A stretch of DNA of 22,594 nucleotides from NCBI GenBank assembly GCA_910579155.1, contig CAJTTS010000051.1:1-22594 (forward strand). Reading direction: 5' to 3'. Under the pieces are notes generated by a model that saw nothing but the letters and a program-made list of their open reading frames with translations, was not told where the DNA came from and made no database searches. Shown one piece after another: positions 6,991 through 15,611 of the stretch. The first letter of the stretch is position 1; each line of letters starts with the position of its first letter. This stretch comes from an uncultured Oscillospiraceae bacterium. GTDB taxonomy: Bacteria > Bacillota_A > Clostridia > Oscillospirales > Oscillospiraceae. A program made the position numbers and the translations under genes.

Positions 6991-7959
6991 ATGCCACTGG
7001 TTACCTCTACTGAAATGTTCAAAAAGGCCTACAATGGCGGTTACGCCGTCGGCGCTTTCAACGTCAACAACATGGAGATCGTTCAGGGTATCACCGAGGC
7101 CTGCCGTGAGGAGAAGGCCCCTGTCATTCTCCAGGTGTCCAAGGGGGCCCGTGCTTACGCCAACCACACATATCTGGTCAAGCTGGTGGAAGCCGCCGTT
7201 ATCGAGTGCCCCGAGATTCCCATTGTGCTCCACCTGGACCATGGCGACAGCTTTGAGACCTGCAAGAGCTGCATCGACGGTGGCTTCACCTCCGTCATGA
7301 TCGATGCCTCCTCTAAGCCCTTTGCCGAAAATATTGAAATCACCAAGAAGGTGGTCGAGTACGCCCACGACCATGGCGTAGTGGTCGAGGCCGAGTTGGG
7401 CGCTCTGGCTGGTGTAGAGGACGAGGTCAGCGTCTCTGCTGAGGACTCTCACTACACCCGTCCCGAAGAGGTCGAGGAATTCGTGTCCAAGACCGGCTGC
7501 GATTCCCTGGCCATCGCCATCGGTACCAGCCACGGCGCGTACAAATTCACCGCCGCTCAGTGCACCCGCAACGAGAAGGGCGAGTTGGTTCCCCCTCCCC
7601 TGCGCTTCGACATCCTGGACGAGGTCGTCAAGCGCCTGCCCGGCTTCCCCATCGTGCTCCACGGCTCCTCCAGCGTGCCTCAGGAGTATGTGAAGATGGT
7701 CAACGCTAACGGCGGCAAAATGCCGGACGCCGTGGGTATTCCCGAGGAGCAGCTGCGCAAGGCTGCGGAGAGCGCCGTGTGCAAGATCAACATTGACTCC
7801 GATCTGCGTTTGGCCATGACCGGCACCATCCGCCAGTTCTACGCCGAGCACCCCGATAAGTTTGACCCCCGCGAGTACCTGAAGCCCGCCCGCGCCAACA
7901 TCAAGGAGTTGGTGCGCCACAAGCTGGTGGACGTTCTGGGCTGCAACGGTAAGGCCTAA
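6991..7959 (+). CDS. fba: Class II fructose-bisphosphate aldolase
   Basis: A zinc-dependent aldolase that splits fructose-1,6-bisphosphate into dihydroxyacetone phosphate and glyceraldehyde-3-phosphate. It has 322 residues. Motifs: HLDHGD with D83 and zinc ligand H84, the acidic VEAELGALAG around 132-141, GTSHGAYK with H181, and VLHGSSS with H224. Codon use is strongly biased to C-ending codons (unlike neighbouring genes), as in highly expressed glycolytic genes. The strong promoter upstream and the PPi-type phosphofructokinase 27 bases downstream put two consecutive glycolytic steps in one operon. A sister enzyme acting on tagatose-bisphosphate cannot be excluded, but the context favours fructose-bisphosphate. 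Confidence 0.93.
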   Translation: MPLVTSTEMFKKAYNGGYAVGAFNVNNMEIVQGITEACREEKAPVILQVSKGARAYANHTYLVKLVEAAVIECPEIPIVLHLDHGDSFETCKSCIDGGFTSVMIDASSKPFAENIEITKKVVEYAHDHGVVVEAELGALAGVEDEVSVSAEDSHYTRPEEVEEFVSKTGCDSLAIAIGTSHGAYKFTAAQCTRNEKGELVPPPLRFDILDEVVKRLPGFPIVLHGSSSVPQEYVKMVNANGGKMPDAVGIPEEQLRKAAESAVCKINIDSDLRLAMTGTIRQFYAEHPDKFDPREYLKPARANIKELVRHKLVDVLGCNGKA

Positions 7960-7986
7960 CAAACAACAACAAAGGAGAAAATCAAT

Positions 7987-9225
7987 ATGGCACAGTTAAA
8001 GGGCGCTTGCGTCATCGGCCAGTCCGGCGGTCCCACCTCCGTGATTAACGCCAGCGCATATGGCGTCATCCGTACCGCACTGGATTGTCCCGACATCACA
8101 GCCGTTTACGGGATGGCTCACGGTATCAAGGGGATGCTCAACGATCAACTGTACGATATGGGCCAAGAGGATGCCAAAGAGCTGGAGCTGCTGCTCAACA
8201 CCCCTTCCTCCGAGCTGGGTTCCTGCCGCTACAAGATCGCTGATCCCGACGTGGACGATACCGACTATAAGCGCATCCTGGAAATCTTCAAGAAGTACAA
8301 CATCCGTTATTTCTTCTACAATGGCGGCAATGATTCTATGGACACCTGCGCCAAGGTGAGCCGTTTCATGGCCAAGTCCGGCTATGAGTGCCGGGTGATG
8401 GGTGTGCCCAAGACCATTGATAACGACCTGTTCGGTACCGACCACTGCCCCGGTTTTGCCTCCGCTGCCAAGTATATTTCCAATTCCTGCGCCGAGGTGT
8501 ACAAGGACGCTCGGGTGTACGATACCGGCATGGTCACCGTTATTGAGATCATGGGTCGCCATGCCGGCTGGCTGGCCGGTGCCGCTGCCCTGGCCGGCGT
8601 TGTGGGCTGCGCCCCCGACCTGGTCTATCTTCCCGAGGTTGATTTCGACATGGATAAGTTCCTGACCGATGTGGACGCCATCTACAAGAAGAACGGCAAC
8701 TGCATTGTGGCTGTCTCCGAGGGCATCCACTACGCCGACGGTTCCTTCGTGTCCGAGGCCAAAACCTCCGCCACCGACGGCTTCGGTCATGCCCAGTTGG
8801 GTGGTCTGGCCGCGCTGCTGGCCAACATTGTAAAGGAGCGCACTGGCGCCAAGGTCCGCGGCATCGAGCTGTCCCTGCTCCAGCGCTGCGGCGCTCACCT
8901 TGCTTCCCAGACCGACATCGACGAGTCTTTCCTGGCGGGCAAGACTGCTGTTGAGGCTGCCGTGGCCGGGGAAACTGACAAGATGGTGGGCTTTGAGTGC
9001 ACCCGTGAGGGCGGCAAGTACACTTGTAAGACCAAGCTGTTCAACCTCTCCGATGTGGCTAACTTCGAGAAGAAGGTCCCCTTGGAGTGGATCAACAAGG
9101 AGGGCAACGGCGTTACCCAAGACTTCATCGATTACGCCCTGCCACTGATCCAAGGGGAGAACCACCGTGCCACTGAAAACGGCCTGCCCCGCTTTGCCCG
9201 GCTGAAAAAGGTACTGGCAAAATAA
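7987..9225 (+). CDS. pfp: 6-phosphofructokinase, pyrophosphate-dependent type
   Basis: This 412-residue phosphofructokinase catalyses fructose-6-phosphate to fructose-1,6-bisphosphate. The phosphoryl-donor loop reads GGNDS (113-117) instead of the GGDGS/T of ATP enzymes, and the catalytic segment reads PKTIDND (141-147), where the lysine after proline is the mark of PPi-dependent enzymes; MGRHAGW (189-195) binds the sugar phosphate. From these residues I infer PPi use, which would make the step reversible. AAAGGAG lies before the ATG. The gene shares the fba promoter and the same C-ending codon bias, and ends at a bidirectional terminator facing the ATP-type pfkA. Confidence 0.88.
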   Translation: MAQLKGACVIGQSGGPTSVINASAYGVIRTALDCPDITAVYGMAHGIKGMLNDQLYDMGQEDAKELELLLNTPSSELGSCRYKIADPDVDDTDYKRILEIFKKYNIRYFFYNGGNDSMDTCAKVSRFMAKSGYECRVMGVPKTIDNDLFGTDHCPGFASAAKYISNSCAEVYKDARVYDTGMVTVIEIMGRHAGWLAGAAALAGVVGCAPDLVYLPEVDFDMDKFLTDVDAIYKKNGNCIVAVSEGIHYADGSFVSEAKTSATDGFGHAQLGGLAALLANIVKERTGAKVRGIELSLLQRCGAHLASQTDIDESFLAGKTAVEAAVAGETDKMVGFECTREGGKYTCKTKLFNLSDVANFEKKVPLEWINKEGNGVTQDFIDYALPLIQGENHRATENGLPRFARLKKVLAK

Positions 9226-9234
9226 ATTAAAACA

Positions 9235-9272
9235 AAAAAGTACCGGATTCCAAATGGAATCCGGTACTTTTT
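9235..9272. terminator. Bidirectional terminator shared by pfp (+) and pfkA (-)
   Basis: A 17-bp perfect stem (9235-9251 with 9256-9272, loop AAAT) has AAAAA on the left and TTTTT on the right, so both strands read a GC stem ending in a U run. It lies 9 bases from each flanking stop codon. Confidence 0.9.
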
Positions 9273-9281
9273 ATATGACAA

Positions 9282-10274
9282 TCATGATTCTTCTGTCATC
9301 CCGGTCATAGCATGGGCGACGGTCTCACTCATTTTATCCAGGTCCTTTGTCATGGATAGGGCCTCGGAGATATCGTAGTCTACGATGTCGTCACCCTTCA
9401 TAGCCACAACGCGGCAGGTCTTCCCTTCCGCAAGCAGCTTGACCGCTTCATAGCCCATATAAGTGGCGACAATACGGTCGCGGGAAGTGGGAGAACCACC
9501 CCGCTGCACATGTCCCAGCACGGTGACCCGGGTGTCCAGCGCCGTGGCCTCCCGAATCTGATCCGCCGTCCGGTAAGCTCCCCCTGGAACGCCTTCAGCC
9601 ACGATAACCATAAAATGGGTTCGGCCACCCAGCCGGGCCTGACGAATAGGCTCAATGACGTCGTGCTCAAAATTCACCTCACGCTCGGGTACGAGTACCA
9701 CCGTGGCACCGCAGGCAATGCCCACAGAATACGCCAGATACCCAGCCCGATGACCCATGACCTCTACTACAGAGCAGCGCTCATGGGACTTCATGGTGTC
9801 TCGCAGACGGTCGATGCTTTCCAAAGCAATGTTACAGGCCGAGTCATATCCGATTGTATAGGAGGAGCAAGCGATATCATTATCAATGGTGCCGGGAATA
9901 CCGATTACTGATATGCCGCTGTTGGCCAAGCTGAGTAAACCCTTGAAGGTGCCGTCCCCGCCGATGCCGACCAGAGCTTCAAGCCCCAGCAGCTTACAGG
10001 TGGACAGGGCCTTTTTACGGCCCGCCTCCTCAATGAATTCCAGGCTGCGGGCAGAATAGAGCATAGTGCCGCCACGCCGGGAGATATCACTGACACTCTC
10101 AAAATCCAGTTTGGTGAAGTCGCCGTTGAGCAGACCGTGATAGCCACGGCGGATACCGATGCATTCGATACCATAATGCAGAGAAGCGCGGACCACAGCA
10201 CGGATGGCCGCATTCATACCGGGAGCGTCCCCACCGCTGGTAAAGACGCCGATTCGACGGACCGACGGTTTCAT
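9282..10274 (-). CDS. pfkA: ATP-dependent 6-phosphofructokinase
   Basis: A bacterial PfkA-type enzyme of 330 residues. Visible are the ATP-binding FTSGGDAPGMNAA near 11-23, GGDGT (105-109, ATP-type glycine), PGTIDND (127-133) with the catalytic aspartate, and VPGGAYRTADQ and GHVQRGGSP in the C-terminal half. The motif that is usually MGR(H/N)xG reads MGHRAGY (173-179), so the arginine is shifted by one residue. I start at the ATG at 10274, ten bases after AAGGA; a TTG at 10283 is also in frame but too close to that site. It lies 40 bases downstream of purB in the same direction and is probably co-transcribed. Confidence 0.9.
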   Translation of the reverse strand: MKPSVRRIGVFTSGGDAPGMNAAIRAVVRASLHYGIECIGIRRGYHGLLNGDFTKLDFESVSDISRRGGTMLYSARSLEFIEEAGRKKALSTCKLLGLEALVGIGGDGTFKGLLSLANSGISVIGIPGTIDNDIACSSYTIGYDSACNIALESIDRLRDTMKSHERCSVVEVMGHRAGYLAYSVGIACGATVVLVPEREVNFEHDVIEPIRQARLGGRTHFMVIVAEGVPGGAYRTADQIREATALDTRVTVLGHVQRGGSPTSRDRIVATYMGYEAVKLLAEGKTCRVVAMKGDDIVDYDISEALSMTKDLDKMSETVAHAMTGMTEES

Positions 10275-10314
10275 AACAATCAAATCCTTTCCAATTTTTA
10301 TAGCTATGGTTCGA

Positions 10315-11751
10315 TCAAACCTTCAATTCCACAGCCTGATCCGCCAAAGCGGACTTATGGGCATCCAGAACGGGCTGAACAAACTCCAACAAAAAGTCAG
10401 TCACCTGCTCCGGGCAGCGACCGATATAGCGGGAGGGCTCCATATGAGCAGACAGCTCCTCTTTGCTCATGCCAAGCAGCGGATCCTCAGCCAGCAGATC
10501 AATGAGATTGTTTGTAAGGCCTAATTCCTTTACATTTCGCCCGGCTTCCAGAGAATGGACCCGAATACATTCGTGAATCTGTTGCCGATCTCCTCCCCGC
10601 TTCACTGCATCCATCATGATGTTTTCACTGGCCATAAAAGGAAGCTCCTCCAGGATGTGCTTTTCAATGACCTTTTCATGGACTACCAGGCCGGAGGCCA
10701 CGTTCTCATAAATGTTGAGGATCGCGTCCACCGCCAGAAACGCCTCAGGTACCGAGATACGTTTGTTTGCCGAGTCGTCTAAGGTACGCTCAAACCACTG
10801 GGTGGCGGAAGTATACGCAGGATTCGCCGCATCGGCGATGACGAAACGGGCCAGAGAGCAAATACGTTCGCACCGCATGGGATTTCGCTTATAGGGCATA
10901 GCGGACGAACCGATCTGTTTTGCTTCAAATGGTTCCTCAATCTCCTTTAAATGGCATAGCAGCCGGACATCAGTGGCAAATTTACAGGCGGATTGAGCAA
11001 TGCCGGACAGGGTAGCCAGCACTGCGGCATCCACCTTACGGGAATAGGTCTGGCCCGATACGGGTATGGTACCTTCAAAGCCCATTTCTCTGGCAATGCG
11101 GCGGTCCAGCTCTTTACACTTCTCGTGGTTGCCTTCAAACAGCTCCAGGAAGGACGCCTGGGTACCGGTAGTGCCTTTACAGCCCAGCAGCTTCAAAGTG
11201 GATATCCGATACTCCACCTCATCCAAGTCCTGGAGCAGCTCATTCATCCATAGGGCTGCGCGTTTGCCCACTGTGACCAACTGGGCGGCCTGAAAATGCG
11301 TAAATCCAAGGGTCGGCAAGGATTTATACTTGTCAGAAAATTGGGCCAAGGCACTGAGTACTCGGACCAGTTTATCTCTGACAAGGCTTAAGCCTTCACG
11401 CATAATGATAATGTCCGTGTTGTCCCCCACATAGCAACTGGTAGCGCCCCAATGGATGATTGGCATTGCCTTTGGACACTGCGTCCCATAGGCGTGGATG
11501 TGCGCCATTACATCGTGACGGAGCTCTTTTTCCATTTTTGCTGCCAGATTGTAGTCAATATCAGTGATGTGGGCTTCCAGCTCATCCACCTGTTCTTGAT
11601 GGACCGGCAGACCAAGCTCCATCTCCGCACGGGCCAGCGCCACCCACAGACGCCTCCATGTGGAAAACTTCTTATCCGGCGAAAAGATATACTGCATCTG
11701 ATCGCTGGCATAACGGGAGGACAGCGGGCTTTCATAAATGGACCTGTTCAT
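10315..11751 (-). CDS. purB: Adenylosuccinate lyase
   Basis: PurB cleaves SAICAR and adenylosuccinate, releasing fumarate, in purine synthesis. The protein has 478 residues. Fumarase/aspartase superfamily features are clear: HWGATSCYVGDNTD (100-113), the catalytic-histidine region GFTHFQAAQ (149-157), and the signature GSSAMPYKRNP (281-291) of the mobile loop. Three starts are possible (GTG 11763, ATG 11760, ATG 11751). I chose 11751 because AGGGTG lies nine bases upstream. A good promoter at 11883-11911 leaves a leader of about 125 nt; I saw no known purine riboswitch in it. Confidence 0.95.
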   Translation of the reverse strand: MNRSIYESPLSSRYASDQMQYIFSPDKKFSTWRRLWVALARAEMELGLPVHQEQVDELEAHITDIDYNLAAKMEKELRHDVMAHIHAYGTQCPKAMPIIHWGATSCYVGDNTDIIIMREGLSLVRDKLVRVLSALAQFSDKYKSLPTLGFTHFQAAQLVTVGKRAALWMNELLQDLDEVEYRISTLKLLGCKGTTGTQASFLELFEGNHEKCKELDRRIAREMGFEGTIPVSGQTYSRKVDAAVLATLSGIAQSACKFATDVRLLCHLKEIEEPFEAKQIGSSAMPYKRNPMRCERICSLARFVIADAANPAYTSATQWFERTLDDSANKRISVPEAFLAVDAILNIYENVASGLVVHEKVIEKHILEELPFMASENIMMDAVKRGGDRQQIHECIRVHSLEAGRNVKELGLTNNLIDLLAEDPLLGMSKEELSAHMEPSRYIGRCPEQVTDFLLEFVQPVLDAHKSALADQAVELKV

Positions 11752-11882
11752 AAGAATCATCACCCTAATCCAGAATTATGGCAATACCTTTGATTTTTCT
11801 GTGAAATCTACATACTTCAAACAAAATTTGCGGGAATACAAGACAAAATGAACGCCTTTTCGCCTGTGATCTTGTCCTAAGC

Positions 11883-11911
11883 ATTATACCACATTCCACC
11901 GAGCCGGACAA
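11883..11911 (-). promoter_or_regulatory. Promoter of purB-pfkA
   Basis: On the minus strand, TTGTCC (11911-11906), a 17-base spacer and a perfect TATAAT (11888-11883), with TGG directly before the -10 box (extended -10). Transcription would start near 11876. The untranslated leader 11752-11876 can form a weak hairpin (ACAAGA with TCTTGT) but matches no riboswitch class I know. Confidence 0.75.
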
Positions 11912-11944
11912 GGCGATTAGGGAAAAACTTTCCCGTCGATATAG

Positions 11945-11975
11945 AAAAAGGACCGTGCTGATAGCACGGTCCTTT
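11945..11975 (-). terminator. Intrinsic terminator of the zinc-ribbon gene
   Basis: A 13-bp perfect stem (11947-11959 with 11963-11975, loop of three) is followed on the minus strand by a run of T. It starts 17 bases after the stop codon at 11992. Confidence 0.88.
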
Positions 11976-11991
11976 CTGTTGATTAGTCTAG

Positions 11992-12270
11992 TTAACCCTC
12001 GCCGCGCATCTTGGCAAAGCACTCGCTGCAATAGACCGGACGGTCAGACTTCGGCTCAAAGGGAACCTTGGCCTCGCCACCACAGGCGGCGCAGACAGCG
12101 GTAAAATACTCGCGGGGACCACGGGCGGCAGCCTTGCGGGCATCGCGGCAGGCCTTGCAGCGCTGGGGCTCGTTCTGGAAGCCACGCTCAGCGTAAAACT
12201 CCTGCTCACCGGCGGTGAACACGAACTCCTGGCCACACTCTTTGCAAACTAAGGTCTTGTCTTCGTACAT
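11992..12270 (-). CDS. Zinc-ribbon protein with four CxxC pairs (zf-trcl / CxxC-CxxC type)
   Basis: A 92-residue protein. The N-terminal half matches the probable zinc-binding family that begins EDKTLVCKECG and contains FTAGEQEFYAERGF and PQRCKACR (C9/C12 and C38/C41). The C-terminal half is a second ribbon with C60/C63 and C81/C84, where VYCSECF is typical. Two zinc ribbons suggest nucleic-acid or protein binding; no precise function is established. It lies 65 bases downstream of sigH in the same direction, with its own GAGAGGG ribosome site, and is followed by a terminator. Confidence 0.85.
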   Translation of the reverse strand: MYEDKTLVCKECGQEFVFTAGEQEFYAERGFQNEPQRCKACRDARKAAARGPREYFTAVCAACGGEAKVPFEPKSDRPVYCSECFAKMRGEG

Positions 12271-12335
12271 GGAAATACCCTCTCTTTTGATGCCCAGAAT
12301 CGGAAATACAACCTGCTGGGACTGTAATATTTGCG

Positions 12336-12926
12336 TCAGCTTTCGCTGAAAACGCCAAAATTGCCGGCAACCTTTCGCCGAATCCGCTGGACCGCATTGT
12401 CCACGGACTTAATCGAGCGTCCCACCTGTTCGCTGATTTCCTGATAGGACAGGCCAAGCAGGAACAACTTCAAAACCTCACACTCCAGCGAGGACAGCCG
12501 TTCCCCAAGACGGGTCAGCCGCTCTGCCTCCTCTTCTCTGCTGATGTACAGCTCCTCTGGGCTGGCACCGGAACCAAGCATAGGAGACTCAAAGGGCACA
12601 CTGTCGTTCAACGGGGCATGCTTGCTCCGGGCGGCATTGGTCACGGCGGAACGAATGCGGTTACGAATGCAGACTTCCGCAAAGGTCTTGAACCTGGCGT
12701 CATGCTTGGGATCAAACTCCCGGATGGCCTTCAATAAGCCAAACATAGCTTCCTGAATCAAATCCTCGCTGTCCCCGCCCGCCAAAAAATAAGGACGGGC
12801 ACACACGCGTACCTGACGAAAATACCGCTTAACCAGCTCCTCTTCCGCGCTCCGGAAGCCGTTAGCCGCTAATGCACAAAGCGCCTCATCACTGTATTCA
12901 CTGATTTGAGAAATAAGTTCACTCAT
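12336..12926 (-). CDS. sigH: RNA polymerase sigma factor SigH (sigma-70 family)
   Basis: A 196-residue sigma factor with region 2 (SEDLIQEAMFGLLKAI at 53-68, and RFKTFAEVCIRNRIRSAV at 78-95) and region 4 helix-turn-helix (LSSLECEVLKLFLLGLSYQEI, then GRSIKSVDNAVQRIRRK, about 144-185). There is no region 1.1 or 3, and the length matches the SigH/Spo0H group that directs early-stationary and pre-sporulation genes. Separation from extracytoplasmic-function sigma factors rests on the SigH-like ARSKHAPLNDSV linker. An upstream sigma-A-like promoter is visible at 12941-12970. Confidence 0.88.
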   Translation of the reverse strand: MSELISQISEYSDEALCALAANGFRSAEEELVKRYFRQVRVCARPYFLAGGDSEDLIQEAMFGLLKAIREFDPKHDARFKTFAEVCIRNRIRSAVTNAARSKHAPLNDSVPFESPMLGSGASPEELYISREEEAERLTRLGERLSSLECEVLKLFLLGLSYQEISEQVGRSIKSVDNAVQRIRRKVAGNFGVFSES

Positions 12927-12940
12927 AACTCGACCTTGTA

Positions 12941-12970
12941 TATTTAATCACAGAACTGATGAATTGTCAA
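12941..12970 (-). promoter_or_regulatory. Probable promoter of sigH
   Basis: On the minus strand, a perfect TTGACA (12970-12965), an 18-base spacer and TAAATA (12946-12941). The leader would be only about 10 nt, which is short for a ribosome site (AAGG just before the ATG). Confidence 0.5.
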
Positions 12971-13035
12971 TTGTTTTCGGCAATTTTTTTAGAAAATATT
13001 CTAAAATTTCCAGGGTCTTGAAAGAAAATGGAAAG

Positions 13036-13060
13036 AAATGGATGGCCCTTCCATTTTTTG
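13036..13060. terminator. Weak hairpin downstream of ruvB
   Basis: AAATGGA (13036-13042) pairs with TCCATTT (13050-13056). The T run is on the plus-strand side; on the minus strand, where ruvB is read, only a pyrimidine-rich stretch follows. It may end ruvB transcription weakly, or may belong to an antisense transcript. Confidence 0.3.
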
Positions 13061-13074
13061 TAGTAAAAAATTTT

Positions 13075-14136
13075 CTAAAAGGATAATTGTTCTAAAATTC
13101 CGCTTCCCCCCGGCACGGCCAACCCCAAATGCTGATAGGCTTTGGGGGTAACGCAGCGGCCTCGGGGGGTCCGGGTAAGGAAGCCCAACTGCATCAAGTA
13201 AGGTTCGTATACATCCTCCAGAGTGACGGACTCCTCGTTGATGGTCGCAGCCAGGGTATCCAATCCGACTGGCCCGCCGCCGTAGTTGGTGATGATGCTC
13301 ATCATCATTCTCCGGTCCACATTGTCCAGGCCCAGGGCATCAATCTCCAGCGCCTGAAGGGCACGGTCGGCCACCAATCGGGTAATCACGCCCCCGGCTG
13401 TGACCTGGGCAAAGTCCCGTACCCGGCGGAGCATGCGGTTGGCGATACGGGGGGTTCCCCGACTGCGGCGGGCGATTTCCAGCGCTCCCTCTCGCTCAAT
13501 GGGTACGTCCAGAATTCCGGCGGATCGAGTGACAATGAGAGCCAGCTCTTCCGGGGTGTACAGTTCCAGTCGCAAAGTAACGCCAAAGCGGTCCCGCAGG
13601 GGCGCGGACAACTGCCCTGCCCTGGTAGTGGCGCCGATGAGGGTAAATTTGGGCAGGTCCAGCCGAATGGAGTTGGCGGATGGGCCCTTGCCGATGATGA
13701 TATCGATGGCGTAATCCTCCATGGCGGGGTACAAAATCTCCTCCACGGAACGGTTGAGCCGGTGGATTTCATCCACAAACAGGATGTCGTTCTCCTGGAG
13801 GTTGGTCAACAGCGCCGCCAAGTCCCCTGTCTTCTCAATGGCCGGTCCGGAGGTAATACGGATGTTCACCCCCATCTCGTTGGCAATGATGCCGGACAAG
13901 GTGGTCTTGCCCAGACCCGGAGGGCCGTGGAGCAGCACATGATCCAGGGGTTCCCCGCGCATTTTTGCGGCCTGGATAAAGATGGACAGATTTCCTTTGG
14001 CTTTTTCCTGTCCAATGTACTCGGTCAGCGATTTGGGGCGAAGGGAGCCCTCCCCTTCATCATCCCTGGTCAGCGAGGTGGTTACAAGCGGGGCTTCCGT
14101 CTCAAAACCGCCGCTGTCGGAAAAATCGATGCTCAA
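13075..14136 (-). CDS. ruvB: Holliday junction branch migration ATPase RuvB
   Basis: The AAA+ motor of the RuvAB complex, which drives branch migration of Holliday junctions. It has 353 residues, with Walker A GPPGLGKT (71-78), Walker B VDEIH (121-125), the sensor GATTRAG in the middle, an arginine-finger region (LRDRFG) and the C-terminal winged helix ending [16 protein letters not shown]. The start codon is TTG at 14136, supported by GAGGAAG about eight bases upstream. It is the last gene of a ruvC-ruvA-DUF3784-ruvB operon. Confidence 0.96.
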   Translation of the reverse strand: MSIDFSDSGGFETEAPLVTTSLTRDDEGEGSLRPKSLTEYIGQEKAKGNLSIFIQAAKMRGEPLDHVLLHGPPGLGKTTLSGIIANEMGVNIRITSGPAIEKTGDLAALLTNLQENDILFVDEIHRLNRSVEEILYPAMEDYAIDIIIGKGPSANSIRLDLPKFTLIGATTRAGQLSAPLRDRFGVTLRLELYTPEELALIVTRSAGILDVPIEREGALEIARRSRGTPRIANRMLRRVRDFAQVTAGGVITRLVADRALQALEIDALGLDNVDRRMMMSIITNYGGGPVGLDTLAATINEESVTLEDVYEPYLMQLGFLTRTPRGRCVTPKAYQHLGLAVPGGSGILEQLSF

Positions 14137-14140
14137 GGGT

Positions 14141-14437
14141 TCACTTCCTCTTGATTTTTTTGGAGGTATTCATGTAGGTCACGCCACTGATGGCAATAAC
14201 AACATACAACACGATACCGGCCCACAAAAATGCCATATGGTCAATCACCTCGCTCAGAGCGATCACCCCAGTGCCGGCGGCAAAGGCAAACATCAGGCAG
14301 CCCATGGTCCGGTAAAGGGCTGTTTCCTTTGGCGAGGACATATTGTAGCCCGCAATGAAAGAACGTCCATTGCCACAGAAAAAAGTGGTCCCCAGTAGTA
14401 CAAAAAACGCCGCCACAATATTGCTCATAACCAACAT
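14141..14437 (-). CDS. DUF3784 membrane protein inside the ruv operon
   Basis: A 98-residue protein with three predicted membrane segments (about 5-20, 44-61 and 68-88) and a basic tail (KKIKRK). The segment [15 protein letters not shown] (21-35) matches the N-terminal motif of the DUF3784 family (GxGxxLIAGYNT). Function unknown. The ATG at 14437 follows AGGAGG by about seven bases. It lies 30 bases after ruvA and 4 bases before ruvB, so it is co-transcribed with a DNA-repair operon in which it has no known role. Confidence 0.8.
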   Translation of the reverse strand: MLVMSNIVAAFFVLLGTTFFCGNGRSFIAGYNMSSPKETALYRTMGCLMFAFAAGTGVIALSEVIDHMAFLWAGIVLYVVIAISGVTYMNTSKKIKRK

Positions 14438-14467
14438 ACCAAAACCTCCTCCTATGAGCCGTGATTA

Positions 14468-15073
14468 TTATCCCTTCACCATCTTTTTCAGCGCCTGCTT
14501 GATAATGTCCTCCAGAGACAACGCATCCAGGTCGATCCCTTTCAGTGCCACCGCGATCTCGCTCTGGCTGTAGCCCAGCACCGCCAAGGCGGCGGACGCC
14601 TCGCTGGCCTTGTTTTCAGGGATGACGGTGATTCCGCCGGTAAAAGCCTCTCCCCCGCTCACAGTCAACTGGCCTTTGGCCAGCTTGTCTTTCAGCTCTA
14701 GGATAATGCGTTGGGCGATCTTCTTGCCGATGCCGGGAGCGGAGGTCAGCGCCTTCTCATTGCCTGAGACAATGGCCATGGCCAGCCCCTCTGGGCTATT
14801 GGAGGACAGAATGGCCAGCGCTGCCTTCGGTCCCACCCCAGACACACCGATGAGCATCCGAAAGCACCCCAGTTCGCTTTCGTTGGCAAAGCCGTATAGC
14901 TCAAAAAGGTCCTCGCGTACATTCAGATGGGTGTAGAGCTTTGCCGGCTTCCCGACCGTGAGCTTCCCGATGGTGTAGTGGGTAGTGCGGCAAGCGTAGC
15001 CCACGCCTCCGCAGTCGATAACCGCCAGATAAGGCTCAATGTGGGCTACAGTCCCGTTCAGGTAGTAAAACAC
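14468..15073 (-). CDS. ruvA: Holliday junction DNA helicase subunit RuvA
   Basis: RuvA binds the four-way junction and loads RuvB. The 201-residue protein has the N-terminal OB fold (MFYYLNGTVAHIEPYLAVIDCGGVGY region), two helix-hairpin-helix motifs (GVSGVGPKAALAIL near 76-89 and APGIGKKIAQRIILELK near 112-128) and a C-terminal RuvB-contact domain after a flexible linker. The start is GTG at 15073, preceded by GGAGAG six bases away. It is 16 bases downstream of ruvC. Confidence 0.95.
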   Translation of the reverse strand: MFYYLNGTVAHIEPYLAVIDCGGVGYACRTTHYTIGKLTVGKPAKLYTHLNVREDLFELYGFANESELGCFRMLIGVSGVGPKAALAILSSNSPEGLAMAIVSGNEKALTSAPGIGKKIAQRIILELKDKLAKGQLTVSGGEAFTGGITVIPENKASEASAALAVLGYSQSEIAVALKGIDLDALSLEDIIKQALKKMVKG

Positions 15074-15089
15074 AATGATCTCTCCAAAT

Positions 15090-15587
15090 TCAATATAACG
15101 TTTTTAGCAGCGAGGTAGCCGACCGGGCATGGCACAGGGCGATGGCCACCGCATCGGCGGCGTCGTCTGGCTTTGGGACGGCGTTCAGATTCAAAAGACG
15201 CTTGGTCATATCCATCACCTGGCGTTTCTCCGCTTTGCCATAACCCACCACAGCTTGCTTTACCTGGGAAGGATTGTACTCATAGATGGGGAGGCCCAGC
15301 TTTTCCGCTGTCATGAGAATAACCCCCCGGGCCTGGGCAACGCCGATGCCGGTGGTGACGTTGTGGTTGAAAAACAGCTCTTCAATGACCATCACGTCCG
15401 GGTGAAACTGACCGATCAGGTCTTCCAAATCGGCGGCAATGCGCCATAGCCGGGCGGACAACCGTACCCCTGCCGGGGTATTGATGGCCCCGCAGGCTGC
15501 CAGACGGTATTTTCCCTGGTTTGCCTCCACCAAACCAAAGCCCACAATGGCGTAGCCGGGGTCTATTCCAAGGATGAGCAATGCCAT
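15090..15587 (-). CDS. ruvC: Crossover junction endodeoxyribonuclease RuvC
   Basis: RuvC resolves Holliday junctions by symmetric cleavage. It has 165 residues, with the RNase H fold and acidic catalytic residues D9 (LGIDPG), E69 or E70 (VIEELFF), and D142 and D145 in DDAADAVAIA. It is the first gene of the ruv operon, with a GGGAGG ribosome site and a clear promoter directly upstream. Confidence 0.95.
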   Translation of the reverse strand: MALLILGIDPGYAIVGFGLVEANQGKYRLAACGAINTPAGVRLSARLWRIAADLEDLIGQFHPDVMVIEELFFNHNVTTGIGVAQARGVILMTAEKLGLPIYEYNPSQVKQAVVGYGKAEKRQVMDMTKRLLNLNAVPKPDDAADAVAIALCHARSATSLLKTLY

Positions 15588-15611
15588 ACCCTCCCAGCAT
15601 ATATGGATTTA

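Noticed and set aside
6985..9165. Long minus-strand frames (325 and 389 codons) opposite fba and pfp
   Set aside because: They mirror strongly C-biased codons of the real genes; their products are low-complexity L, G, V, H and Q strings with no motif.
11752..11876. Possible purine riboswitch in the purB leader
   Set aside because: The conserved loop sequences of purine-type riboswitches are absent; only weak hairpins are visible.
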